From NCBI RefSeq assembly GCF_002208095.1, contig NZ_CP017990.1:2666001-2730000 (forward strand): 64,000 nt of DNA, given 5' to 3'. Positions 29,443 through 39,208 of the stretch are shown one piece after another. Under the pieces are notes generated by a model. That model was not told the origin of the DNA, made no database searches, and was given only the letters and a program-made list of their open reading frames with translations. Each line of letters opens with the position of its first letter. The stretch's first letter is position 1. Origin of the DNA: Enterobacter cloacae complex sp. ECNIH7. Its GTDB lineage: Bacteria > Pseudomonadota > Gammaproteobacteria > Enterobacterales > Enterobacteriaceae. A program made the position numbers and the translations under genes.

Positions 29443-30059
29443 GTCAGTTTTTCTATATCCATCCGGATAACCCGCAGCCACGTCTGATCAACCAGGCCGT
29501 GGAGATCGTCCGCAAAGGTGGCGTGATTGTCTACCCGACCGATTCAGGCTATGCGCTGGGCTGTAAAATTGAAGATAAAGGGGCAATGGAGCGCATTTGC
29601 CGTATTCGCCAGCTGCCGGACGGCCATAACTTTACTCTGATGTGCCGCGATCTCTCTGAGCTGTCGACCTATGCGTATGTTGATAACGTGGCGTTTCGCC
29701 TGATTAAGAACAACACGCCGGGCAACTACACCTTCATCCTGAAGGGCACGAAGGAAGTACCACGTCGTCTGCTGCAGGAGAAACGCAAAACCATCGGTAT
29801 GCGCGTGCCGTCGAACCCGATTGCGCAGGCGCTGCTGGAAACCCTCGGCGAACCAATGCTTTCTACCTCGCTGATGCTGCCCGGAAGTGAGTTTACCGAG
29901 TCCGATCCGGAAGAGATCAAAGATCGTCTGGAGAAGGTGGTCGAGCTGATTATTCACGGCGGCTATCTCGGCCAGCAGCCGACCACCGTGGTCGACTTAA
30001 CCGAAGATGCACCGGAAGTGATTCGTGAAGGCGTGGGTGACGTAAAGCCTTTCTTGTAA
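29439..30059 (+). CDS. yciO: YciO, Sua5/YrdC-family protein
   Basis: The 206-residue protein has the YrdC fold: IVYPTDSGYALGC, the Arg/Lys-rich RIRQLPDGHNFTLMCRDLSE and GMRVPSNPIAQALLE. TsaC/Sua5 relatives make threonylcarbamoyl-AMP for tRNA modification; YciO is a paralogue with weaker or different activity. It is part of the trpH-yciO-rluB run. E. coli yciQ, normally next, is missing here. Confidence 0.95.
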   Translation: MSQFFYIHPDNPQPRLINQAVEIVRKGGVIVYPTDSGYALGCKIEDKGAMERICRIRQLPDGHNFTLMCRDLSELSTYAYVDNVAFRLIKNNTPGNYTFILKGTKEVPRRLLQEKRKTIGMRVPSNPIAQALLETLGEPMLSTSLMLPGSEFTESDPEEIKDRLEKVVELIIHGGYLGQQPTTVVDLTEDAPEVIREGVGDVKPFL

Positions 30060-30155
30060 AGGTATAAGCAGATATACTACGCGGCCATCAAAGCAGGGCT
30101 CAGCCCTCTTTTGACCTGATTCGACGCCTGTGAAGGCGACACCTGAGGAAGCTCA

Positions 30156-31031
30156 ATGAGCGAGAAGTTACAGAAAGTGCTGGCGCGCGCCGGCCACGGC
30201 TCACGCCGTGAAATCGAAGCCATTATTGAAGCGGGTCGCGTGAGTGTGGACGGTAAAATCGCCACGCTGGGTGACCGCGTTGAAATCGTACCGGGGCTGA
30301 AGATCCGCATCGACGGTCACCTCATCTCCGTGAAAGAGTCCGCTGAACAGATCTGCCGCGTGCTGGCTTACTACAAGCCGGAAGGCGAGCTGTGCACCCG
30401 CAACGACCCGGAAGGTCGTCCGACGGTGTTTGACCGTCTGCCTAAACTGCGTGGCGCTCGCTGGATTGCCGTCGGTCGTCTGGACGTGAACACCTGCGGT
30501 CTGCTGCTGTTCACCACCGATGGTGAACTGGCAAACCGTCTGATGCACCCAAGCCGTGAAGTGGAACGTGAATACGCAGTGCGCGTATTTGGCCAGGTTG
30601 ACGAAAATAAACTGCGCGATCTGTCGCGTGGCGTTCAGCTTGAAGACGGTCCTGCGGCGTTCAAAACCATCAAATTTACCGGTGGGGAAGGCATTAACCA
30701 GTGGTACAACGTGACCCTGACCGAAGGCCGTAACCGCGAGGTGCGTCGTCTCTGGGAAGCGGTAGGCGTCCAGGTGAGCCGTCTGATCCGCGTCCGTTAC
30801 GGCGACATTCTGCTGCCGAAAGGTCTGCCGCGCGGGGGTTATACCGAACTGGATCTGACCCAAACCAACTACCTGCGCGAGCTGGTTGGCCTGACGCCGG
30901 AAACCACCTCAAAAGTGGCGGTGGAAAAAGATCGTCGTCGCATGAAGGCGAATCAGATCCGTCGCGCGGTGAAGCGCCACAGCCAGGTGAGCAGCAGCCG
31001 CCGCTCCGGCAGCCGTAACAACAACGGTTAA
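30156..31031 (+). CDS. rluB: 23S rRNA pseudouridine-2605 synthase RluB
   Basis: The 291-residue protein has an N-terminal S4 RNA-binding domain ([20 protein letters not shown]), the catalytic Asp in [17 protein letters not shown], and the RsuA-family motifs [21 protein letters not shown] basic, Ser/Arg-rich tail follows. It makes pseudouridine 2605 in 23S rRNA. Confidence 0.96.
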   Translation: MSEKLQKVLARAGHGSRREIEAIIEAGRVSVDGKIATLGDRVEIVPGLKIRIDGHLISVKESAEQICRVLAYYKPEGELCTRNDPEGRPTVFDRLPKLRGARWIAVGRLDVNTCGLLLFTTDGELANRLMHPSREVEREYAVRVFGQVDENKLRDLSRGVQLEDGPAAFKTIKFTGGEGINQWYNVTLTEGRNREVRRLWEAVGVQVSRLIRVRYGDILLPKGLPRGGYTELDLTQTNYLRELVGLTPETTSKVAVEKDRRRMKANQIRRAVKRHSQVSSSRRSGSRNNNG

Positions 31032-31034
31032 TAT

Positions 31035-31064
31035 AAAAGCCCGGTGAACGCACCGGGCTTTTTT
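31035..31064. terminator. bidirectional terminator, rluB and btuR
   Basis: AGCCCGGTG and CACCGGGCT pair around AACG, with flanking A and T runs. Confidence 0.92.
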
Positions 31065-31066
31065 CT

Positions 31067-31657
31067 TTAGTAATCAATTCCAATTTGCGCTTTGATGCCT
31101 GCATCAAACGCATGTTTGACCGGACGCAGCTCGCTGACGGTATCGGCCATCTCCAGAATATCCCGATGACACCCGCGCCCCGTGACGATAACCGTCTGGT
31201 GTACAGGACGATTCTTCAGAGCATCCAGCACGGCTTCCAGCGGCAGGTAGTCGTAGGCGACCATATAGGTGATCTCATCCAGTAGAACCATATTCAGCGA
31301 GGGATCGGCCAGCATTCTCTTTGCATGCTCCCAGACGGCGAGACAGGCTGCGGTGTCCGTTTCCCGATTCTGAGTATCCCACGTAAAACCTGTCGCCATC
31401 ACCTGAAACTCAACGCCGTGAGGCTCAAGCAAATTCCGCTCACCGTTGGGCCATTCGCCTTTGATAAACTGGATGACGCCCACTTTTTGCCCGTGTCCGA
31501 CGGCGCGTGTCGCCGTGCCGAATGCGGCGGTGGTTTTCCCTTTTCCGTTGCCGGTAAAAACGATGACGATCCCACGTTCGTCCTGGGCTGCGGCAACGCG
31601 TGCATCGACCTGTTCTTTCAGACGCTGCTGGCGCTGCTGATGACGTTCTTCACTCAT
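31067..31657 (-). CDS. btuR: cob(I)alamin adenosyltransferase BtuR
   Basis: The 196-residue enzyme has an unusual P-loop, VFTGNGKGKTTAAFG, and the MVLLDEITYMVAYDYLPLE block of the CobA/BtuR family. It transfers adenosyl from ATP to cobalt to make adenosylcobalamin. The start overlaps the yciK stop by four bases. Confidence 0.97.
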   Translation of the reverse strand: MSEERHQQRQQRLKEQVDARVAAAQDERGIVIVFTGNGKGKTTAAFGTATRAVGHGQKVGVIQFIKGEWPNGERNLLEPHGVEFQVMATGFTWDTQNRETDTAACLAVWEHAKRMLADPSLNMVLLDEITYMVAYDYLPLEAVLDALKNRPVHQTVIVTGRGCHRDILEMADTVSELRPVKHAFDAGIKAQIGIDY

Positions 31658-32415
31658 TGCGAAATTCCTGGTTTACGTCCCGGCTGGGCGTCAAAGGTCA
31701 TCCCGGTTTTGCGGCGGCTGTCGTCGCCCATCAGCCAGAGATAGAGCGGCATAATGTCTGCCGGGGTTTTCAGCTTCTGCGGATCTTCGCTCGGGAACGC
31801 GCTGGCGCGCATTTTGGTGCGCGTACCGCCCGGGTTAATGCAGTTTACGCGCAGATGGCGGCTCTGATACTCCTCCGCCAGCACCTGCATCATGCCTTCG
31901 GTCGCGAATTTTGATACGGCATAGGCTCCCCAGTTTGCGCGTCCTTCACGGCCAACGCTGGACGAGGTAAAGACCAGGGACCCGGACTCGGATTTGAGTA
32001 ATAAAGGAAGCAATGCCTGTGTCAGGAAAAACGTGCCGTTGACGTTGACCTGCATCACCTGCTGCCAGATATCAGGATCCTGTTCATCCATAGGACGAAC
32101 CTCGCCTAACAAACCGGCGTTATGCAACACGCCGTCAAGTCTCGGATAGTGAGCGCTGATGCGCTGGGCTAATTCCTGGCACACCGCGGGCGTGCAGGTC
32201 AGTAAATCGAGTGTATACCACGGGGCAGGCGTGCCGCATTTAGCCTCAACCTCCTGAGCGACGTTTTGCAGTTTTTCTTCGCTGCGGCCGATCAGAATGA
32301 CGTTCGCGCCATATTCGGCGTATGTCAGGGCCGCCTCGCGGCCAATCCCGTCGCTGGCACCGGTGACAAGAATAATCCGGTTGTGCAGCAGATTTTTTTG
32401 CGGTTGATAATGCAC
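31654..32415 (-). CDS. yciK: YciK, short-chain dehydrogenase/reductase
   Basis: The 253-residue SDR has the cofactor motif TGASDGIGREAAL, a Ser in FTSSSVGREGRANWG, and the catalytic YxxxK in YAVSKF. The substrate is unknown. It forms an operon with btuR. Confidence 0.95.
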   Translation of the reverse strand: MHYQPQKNLLHNRIILVTGASDGIGREAALTYAEYGANVILIGRSEEKLQNVAQEVEAKCGTPAPWYTLDLLTCTPAVCQELAQRISAHYPRLDGVLHNAGLLGEVRPMDEQDPDIWQQVMQVNVNGTFFLTQALLPLLLKSESGSLVFTSSSVGREGRANWGAYAVSKFATEGMMQVLAEEYQSRHLRVNCINPGGTRTKMRASAFPSEDPQKLKTPADIMPLYLWLMGDDSRRKTGMTFDAQPGRKPGISQ

Positions 32416-32666
32416 GGTGACTCCTCAGGCGACCGGTGACGCAATGGTGCCTTTATAATGACTTTTCGGCTTTATGCCCGAATTCGCCTGATAATTCAAT
32501 CAGTCTACAGGACGCATTACTGTAAAATTAACATTTTGCAAATATTTAATCTCCGGTCCGGGGATTCCTGAAGGCGCCTCGCAGAGGTAATGTCGCGAGC
32601 GAGACGCATGGGCAGGGCTGTTGTACACTGCCGTGAAAGATTCGTGGTTAAATCAAGGTGGAACGC

Positions 32667-33713
32667 GTGGAATTACTTTCTCAATATGGGTTGTTTTTGG
32701 CCAAAATCGCGACGGTGGTGATTGCCATTGCGGTGGTAGCCGTTCTGATTGTCAACCTGACGCAGCGCAAGCGTCAGCGTGGGGAGTTACGCATCACCCG
32801 CCTGAGCGAGCAGTATAAAGAGATGCAGGAAGAGATGTCTCTGGCGCTGCTTGATAGTCATCAACAGAAACTCTGGCTGAAAGCGCAGAAGAAAAAGCAT
32901 AAACAGGAAGCCAAAGCGGCAAAGGCAAAAGCAAAGCTCAATGCGCCGCAGGATAAGGCCACGCCGCTCGTCTATGTGCTCGATTTTAAAGGCAGTATGG
33001 ATGCGCATGAAGTGTCTTCTCTGCGGGAAGAAGTGACTGCCGTTCTGGCCGTGGCGACACCGCAGGATCAGGTTGTCGTGCGTCTTGAAAGCCCGGGCGG
33101 GGTGGTTCACGGTTACGGACTGGCCGCCTCACAGCTGCAGCGCCTGCGTGAAAAACAGATCCCGCTGACCGTGGCCGTGGATAAAGTGGCGGCGAGCGGT
33201 GGCTACATGATGGCCTGCGTGGCGGACAAAATTGTTGCCGCGCCGTTCTCCATTATTGGCTCGATCGGCGTGGTCGCGCAGATTCCGAACTTTAACCGCT
33301 TCCTGAAAAATAAAGAGATCGATATCGAACTTCACACAGCGGGTCAGTACAAACGTACTCTGACGCTACTGGGGGAAAACACGGAAGAAGGACGTCAAAA
33401 ATTCCGCGAAGATCTCAATGAAACGCATCATCTCTTTAAAGATTTTGTACACCGTATGCGCCCAACGCTCGATATTGAACAGGTCGCGACGGGCGAGCAC
33501 TGGTACGGCGTCCAGGCGCAGGAGAAAGGGCTGGTGGATGAAGTCGGAACCAGCGACGATCTGCTGCTCAATCTGATGGAAGGTCGGGAACTGGTGGGCG
33601 TGCGCTTTACCCAGCGTAAGCGACTCCTTGACCGCTTTACCAACAGTGCCGCAGAAAGCGCGGACCGCCTGCTGCTGCGCTGGCTACAGCGCGGACAAAA
33701 ACCGCTGCTGTAA
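32667..33713 (+). CDS. sohB: SohB, S49-family inner-membrane peptidase
   Basis: The start is GTG at 32667 (MELLSQYGLFLAKIATVVIA) behind AAGGTGG, giving 348 residues, one short of E. coli SohB. An N-terminal membrane helix is followed by a Lys/Gln-rich linker and the SppA-like domain, with nucleophile Ser in VAASGGYMMACVADKI and later Lys (GQYKRTLTLLG). SohB can partly replace DegP when overproduced. Its natural substrates are unknown. Confidence 0.95.
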   Translation: MELLSQYGLFLAKIATVVIAIAVVAVLIVNLTQRKRQRGELRITRLSEQYKEMQEEMSLALLDSHQQKLWLKAQKKKHKQEAKAAKAKAKLNAPQDKATPLVYVLDFKGSMDAHEVSSLREEVTAVLAVATPQDQVVVRLESPGGVVHGYGLAASQLQRLREKQIPLTVAVDKVAASGGYMMACVADKIVAAPFSIIGSIGVVAQIPNFNRFLKNKEIDIELHTAGQYKRTLTLLGENTEEGRQKFREDLNETHHLFKDFVHRMRPTLDIEQVATGEHWYGVQAQEKGLVDEVGTSDDLLLNLMEGRELVGVRFTQRKRLLDRFTNSAAESADRLLLRWLQRGQKPLL

Positions 33714-33720
33714 ACAAAAA

Positions 33721-33740
33721 CGCGAGGCATATGCCTCGCG
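33721..33740. terminator. hairpin between sohB and yciN
   Basis: CGCGAGGCAT and ATGCCTCGCG form a perfect palindrome, with an A-run on the left that gives a T-run for yciN on the minus strand. Confidence 0.75.
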
Positions 33741-33747
33741 CTTTGCG

Positions 33748-33999
33748 TTAATCGACCAGGTGATATTTCTCTGAAAGCGTATGCGCCAGGTATTTGAACA
33801 TGTTAAACACGGCGGTGCTTTTCGGGGTCGGTAAACCCTGTTCGTCAAGGAAGTATTCGCCGCTGAAAATCAGCACGCCATTACGCTGCTCTACGCCGGT
33901 GGCTTCAATGCCCGCCAGCGTATCTTCATGGTCACGGATAAGCTTGTTTGCTTCGATAAGCAGAGAGGCTCGGTCAATAGGTTGGGTCGTATTCTGCAT
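33748..33999 (-). CDS. yciN: YciN, DUF2498 protein
   Basis: The start at ATG 33999 ([20 protein letters not shown]) gives 83 residues, as in E. coli. It is a small, mostly helical cytoplasmic protein; no function is known. The longer frame to 34116 has no family support. Confidence 0.93.
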   Translation of the reverse strand: MQNTTQPIDRASLLIEANKLIRDHEDTLAGIEATGVEQRNGVLIFSGEYFLDEQGLPTPKSTAVFNMFKYLAHTLSEKYHLVD

Positions 34000-34398
34000 A
34001 ATCCACTCCTTAAACAGTGACAATAGTCTACGCCGAGGGCGCTTTGGGGGCAAATTTTCCCTGTAATGTGAGGGGATAAGGTGCAGGGTCCTGGCTGGCG
34101 GGATCTGCTTTTGCATGCTAATAAAGTTGCGTAACGAATTTTATCAGGTAGAGTGTGCGCTTTCGTCATTCTGGCAACAGAATTGCTTGACATTCAACCG
34201 GGAATTCGTCACGAATTACACGAGATGTGAGAAAAATACCCGAAAACTCAATCACCTGGGCGTCTTCTCATTAACGTCCGGTAAGACAAAGGGGTTGATA
34301 TCTCCTGACGCAGTCGCAATATCATTGGCTCGTCGTCAGCGGAAGGGAAATCAACGTGCGGCGTATTCCTGGAAGAATTAAATTAGGTAAAGGTGAAT
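34000..34398 (+). promoter_or_regulatory. yciN-topA intergenic promoter region
   Basis: About 400 bases with no supported gene. In E. coli topA is driven by several promoters, including heat-shock and supercoiling-sensitive ones. TTGACA at 34187-34192 is one candidate -35, but no matching -10 is convincing. Confidence 0.45.
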
Positions 34399-36996
34399 AT
34401 GGGTAAAGCTCTCGTCATCGTTGAGTCCCCGGCAAAAGCCAAAACGATCAATAAGTATCTGGGTAATGACTACGTGGTTAAGTCCAGCGTGGGTCATATC
34501 CGCGATTTGCCGACCAGTGGCTCAGCCAGCAAAAAGAGCGCAGACTCTACCTCCACCAAAGGGGCTAAAAAGCCTAAAAAGGATGAACGTAGCGCGCTTG
34601 TCAACCGCATGGGTGTTAACCCATGGCATAACTGGGATGCACAATATGAAGTGCTGCCCGGTAAAGAAAAAGTCGTTAACGAACTGAAGCAGCTTGCTGA
34701 AAAAGCAGACCACATCTATCTCGCAACCGACCTTGACCGCGAAGGGGAAGCCATTGCGTGGCACCTGCGGGAAGTGATCGGTGGTGATGACAAACGCTAC
34801 AGCCGTGTAGTGTTTAACGAAATTACGAAGAATGCGATTCGTCAGGCGTTTGAGAAGCCGGGCGAGCTGAATATTGACCGCGTAAACGCACAGCAGGCAC
34901 GTCGCTTTATGGACCGCGTTGTGGGCTACATGGTCTCTCCACTGCTGTGGAAGAAGATTGCCCGTGGCCTGTCCGCAGGGCGTGTGCAGTCCGTCGCCGT
35001 GCGTCTGGTCGTTGAGCGTGAGCGCGAAATTAAAGCCTTCGTGCCGGAAGAGTTCTGGGAAGTCGATGCCAATGTGACCACGCCGGGCGGTGACGCTCTG
35101 CTGCTGCAGGTGAGCCATCACAACGACAAGCCTTTCCGTCCGGAAAACCGCGACCAGACCATGGCCGCCGTAGCGCTGTTGGAAAAAGCACGCTATCAGG
35201 TGCTGGAACGTGAAGACAAACCGACCAGCAGCAAGCCGGGTGCGCCGTTTATTACCTCTACGCTGCAGCAGGCTGCAAGCACGCGTCTGGGTTATGGCGT
35301 GAAGAAGACCATGATGATGGCGCAGCGCCTGTATGAAGCGGGCTACATCACCTACATGCGTACCGACTCAACCAACCTGAGCCAGGATGCGGTCAACATG
35401 GTCCGCGGCTACATCAGCGACAATTTCGGTAAGAAATACCTGCCGGAAAGCGCTAACCAGTTCGCCAGCAAAGAGAACTCTCAGGAAGCTCACGAAGCGA
35501 TTCGTCCTTCTGACGTCTCGGTGTTAGCGGAATCGCTGAAAGACATGGAAGCTGACGCGCAGAAGCTGTATCAGCTGATCTGGCGCCAGTTCGTGGCGTG
35601 CCAGATGACCCCGGCGCAGTACGACTCCACCACGCTGACCGTCGGCGCGGGTGATTTCCGCCTGAAGGCGCGCGGTCGTATTCTGCGCTTCGACGGCTGG
35701 ACGAAGGTGATGCCTGCGCTGCGTAAAGGCGATGAAGACAGAACGCTGCCTGCGGTTAATAAAGGTGACGAGTTATCGCTTGTCGATCTGGTTCCGGCAC
35801 AGCACTTCACCAAGCCACCTGCGCGCTTCAGTGAAGCGTCCCTGGTGAAAGAGCTGGAAAAACGCGGTATTGGTCGTCCATCGACCTACGCGTCCATCAT
35901 CTCGACCATTCAGGACCGCGGCTACGTGCGCGTTGAAAACCGCCGTTTCTATGCGGAAAAAATGGGTGAGATCGTCACTGACCGTCTGGAAGCAAACTTC
36001 CGCGAGTTGATGAACTACGATTTCACCGCGCAAATGGAAGACAGCCTAGACCAGGTTGCCAGCCATCAGGCGGAATGGAAAAAGGTACTCGACAGCTTCT
36101 TCAGCGACTTTACCGACCAGCTTGAAAAAGCGGAGAAAGACCCTGAAGAGGGCGGCATGCTGCCTAACCAGATGGTTCTGACCAGCATCGACTGTCCAAC
36201 CTGCGGCCGCAAGATGGGGATCCGCACCGCAACCACAGGCGTGTTCCTTGGCTGCTCCGGCTATGCGCTTTCACCAAAAGAGCGCTGCAAAACCACCATC
36301 AACCTGGTGCCTGAGAACGAAGTTCTCAACGTGCTGGAGGGTGACGATGCGGAAACTAACGCTCTGCGTGCCAAACGCCGCTGCAAGAAATGCGGCACGG
36401 CAATGGACAGCTACCTGATCGATCCAAAACGTAAGCTGCACGTTTGCGGTAATAACCCAACGTGTGACGGGTATGAGATCGAAGAGGGCGAGTTCCGCAT
36501 TAAAGGCTATGACGGCCCGATTGTGGAATGCGAGAAGTGTGGTTCTGAAATGCACCTGAAAATGGGGCGTTTCGGTAAGTACATGGCCTGTACCAACGAC
36601 GAGTGTAAAAACACGCGCAAAATTCTGCGTAACGGCGAAGTGGCTCCTCCTAAGGAAGATCCGGTTCCGCTGCCAGAACTGCCGTGCGAGAAATCAGACG
36701 CGTACTTCGTGCTGCGTGATGGTGCTGCAGGTGTCTTCCTGGCCGCCAACACCTTCCCGAAATCGCGTGAAACGCGCGCGCCGCTGGTGGAAGAGCTGCA
36801 TCGCTTCCGCGATCGTCTGCCTGAGAAACTGCGTTATCTGGCCGATGCGCCACAGCAGGATCCGGAAGGCAACAAAACCGTGGTACGGTTTAGCCGTAAA
36901 ACTAAGCAGCAGTATGTTGCGGCAGAGAAAGAGGGTAAAGCGACCGGATGGTCAGCCTTCTTTGTCGATGGCAAATGGGTTGAAGGCAAGAAATAA
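34399..36996 (+). CDS. topA: DNA topoisomerase I
   Basis: Start ATG 34399 ([20 protein letters not shown]) gives 865 residues, the same as E. coli. The Toprim domain ([19 protein letters not shown]), the active-site Tyr319 in [11 protein letters not shown], and three C4 zinc ribbons (CPTCGRKM...C; CKKCGTAM...C; CEKCGSEM...C) plus a C-terminal DNA-binding tail are present. It relaxes negative supercoils and removes R-loops. Confidence 0.98.
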   Translation: MGKALVIVESPAKAKTINKYLGNDYVVKSSVGHIRDLPTSGSASKKSADSTSTKGAKKPKKDERSALVNRMGVNPWHNWDAQYEVLPGKEKVVNELKQLAEKADHIYLATDLDREGEAIAWHLREVIGGDDKRYSRVVFNEITKNAIRQAFEKPGELNIDRVNAQQARRFMDRVVGYMVSPLLWKKIARGLSAGRVQSVAVRLVVEREREIKAFVPEEFWEVDANVTTPGGDALLLQVSHHNDKPFRPENRDQTMAAVALLEKARYQVLEREDKPTSSKPGAPFITSTLQQAASTRLGYGVKKTMMMAQRLYEAGYITYMRTDSTNLSQDAVNMVRGYISDNFGKKYLPESANQFASKENSQEAHEAIRPSDVSVLAESLKDMEADAQKLYQLIWRQFVACQMTPAQYDSTTLTVGAGDFRLKARGRILRFDGWTKVMPALRKGDEDRTLPAVNKGDELSLVDLVPAQHFTKPPARFSEASLVKELEKRGIGRPSTYASIISTIQDRGYVRVENRRFYAEKMGEIVTDRLEANFRELMNYDFTAQMEDSLDQVASHQAEWKKVLDSFFSDFTDQLEKAEKDPEEGGMLPNQMVLTSIDCPTCGRKMGIRTATTGVFLGCSGYALSPKERCKTTINLVPENEVLNVLEGDDAETNALRAKRRCKKCGTAMDSYLIDPKRKLHVCGNNPTCDGYEIEEGEFRIKGYDGPIVECEKCGSEMHLKMGRFGKYMACTNDECKNTRKILRNGEVAPPKEDPVPLPELPCEKSDAYFVLRDGAAGVFLAANTFPKSRETRAPLVEELHRFRDRLPEKLRYLADAPQQDPEGNKTVVRFSRKTKQQYVAAEKEGKATGWSAFFVDGKWVEGKK

Positions 36997-37021
36997 TCTT
37001 CCCTTACCGTAACTTACCTGT

Positions 37022-37049
37022 AAAAGGGCCGGATTTCCGGCCCTTTTTT
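37022..37049 (+). terminator. topA terminator
   Basis: GGGCCGG and CCGGCCC pair around ATTT and are followed by six T. Confidence 0.92.
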
Positions 37050-37168
37050 ATTACCTTGTTATTATTTTTTGTTCCGTACTATACAGTCAGGCTATAAATG
37101 ATATAGTGGTTATAGTTAACCTGTTTCTTATTATTAAATCGTCTTAAGCGATTGACCGCATGCGCTAA

Positions 37169-38158
<990 letters not shown>

Positions 38159-38496
38159 TCACACCCGGTATCTTTCCCTTAGGGAAAGATACCGAAATAA
38201 CGCCTCAAAGCTAAATTAGAATTATCATCATCTACGCACCCCCTGTCATATAATGTCATTATCCATTTAATCTGTAAGGTTATAATGTCGTGAATTGGCG
38301 ACAAAAGTAGAAACTAATTTACGCCTTCGCAAATTTTTCTTTTCAATTATTTATTTCTGGTCAAAAGATTGAATATTTCATACCTTCCGGTGCGTAAATT
38401 CACTGGCTTTTCGGCTAAAGTTTCTTTAGGATTTATCTCAACAGATGATTAATTGTACCAATTGTTTGGTCCTAAATGATAAGCGATGTCGATTGT
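38159..38496 (+). other. cysB-ymiA intergenic region with perfect hairpin
   Basis: A 13-bp perfect stem, CGGTATCTTTCCC (38166-38178) with its complement at 38182-38194, lies eight bases after the cysB stop around TTA. It lacks a T-run on either side. The remainder is A+T-rich, has no gene, and must hold the ymiA promoter. Confidence 0.6.
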
Positions 38497-38637
38497 ATGA
38501 GGTTAGCAATGCCTTCAGGAAGTGAAGAACCGCAAAGGGATCCTGCGCTCAAGCGTAAAGCCTGGCTGGCGGTCTTTCTCGTCTCTACCCTGTTTTGGGT
38601 GGTGGTTGCTCTCCTGGCCTGGAAATATTGGGGTTAA
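38497..38637 (+). CDS. ymiA: YmiA, small single-pass membrane protein
   Basis: The 46-residue product starts MRLAMPSGSEEPQRDPALKR and ends in one hydrophobic helix (AWLAVFLVSTLFWVVVALL). It matches E. coli YmiA in length and place. An alternative start is the internal Met at residue 5. It lies two bases before yciX, so the two are cotranscribed. Function is unknown. Confidence 0.88.
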   Translation: MRLAMPSGSEEPQRDPALKRKAWLAVFLVSTLFWVVVALLAWKYWG

Positions 38638-38639
38638 AT

Positions 38640-38810
38640 ATGGCAGTGACGGTACGTACAGAAACGGTAAAACAGATGTGTCAGCATCGTGACAACGGCC
38701 ACAGAGGGCGTAAAGCACCTGCGACTGTTGTACCCGCGTCCTGGAAACTAACGCCGCAGCAGCAAGCGTTTATTGATGTGTTCGCAGAAGACGAACCCAA
38801 AAAACAATAA
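38640..38810 (+). CDS. yciX: YciX family small protein
   Basis: This 56-residue basic protein starts MAVTVRTETVKQMCQHRDNG at ATG 38640. The C-terminal half, SWKLTPQQQAFIDVFAEDEP, is the conserved segment. There is no membrane helix. The name is given by position and resemblance; function is unknown. Confidence 0.8.
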   Translation: MAVTVRTETVKQMCQHRDNGHRGRKAPATVVPASWKLTPQQQAFIDVFAEDEPKKQ

Positions 38811-38945
38811 GTTAGTTAATTGCGTAATGATGCAAATAGTCTGAATATCGACTCTGCACTTTCGTACTCTTTAATAAATACACATCAGCAATATAGCACT
38901 GAGGACTTACCTCGGAACTTTTAATAAATAATGCCTGGTGTCCCT

Positions 38946-39047
38946 ATGATGAATAACATGACGTCTCACAAATACTGGTCATGGATCGGCGTTTTTACCG
39001 TGTCGATTCTGTTCTGGAGTCAGCTCATCTGGTTGGCCCTCCACTAA
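38946..39047 (+). CDS. ymiC: YmiC-like 33-residue membrane protein
   Basis: The frame [20 protein letters not shown] continues with a hydrophobic helix and ends WLALH; an alternative start is the second ATG at 38949. E. coli has a similar peptide, YmiC, at this place before acnA. Its helix resembles that of YmiA two genes upstream. A terminator follows at once. Confidence 0.75.
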   Translation: MMNNMTSHKYWSWIGVFTVSILFWSQLIWLALH

Positions 39048-39052
39048 ATTGT

Positions 39053-39078
39053 AAAACCTCGCTACGGCGGGGTTTTTT
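39053..39078 (+). terminator. terminator after ymiC
   Basis: ACCTCGC and GCGGGGT pair (one G-T) around TACG and are followed by a T-run. Confidence 0.85.
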
Positions 39079-39208
39079 GTTTTTCCTTTCTGGACCAATC
39101 CTAAATTTATCAATTTGGGTTGTTATCAAAACGTTACGACATCTTTGTGTTATCTTTAATTACGGCCCTGATGATTGTCGGGGCATCTCTGTGATTAAGG
39201 AGGAGCTT

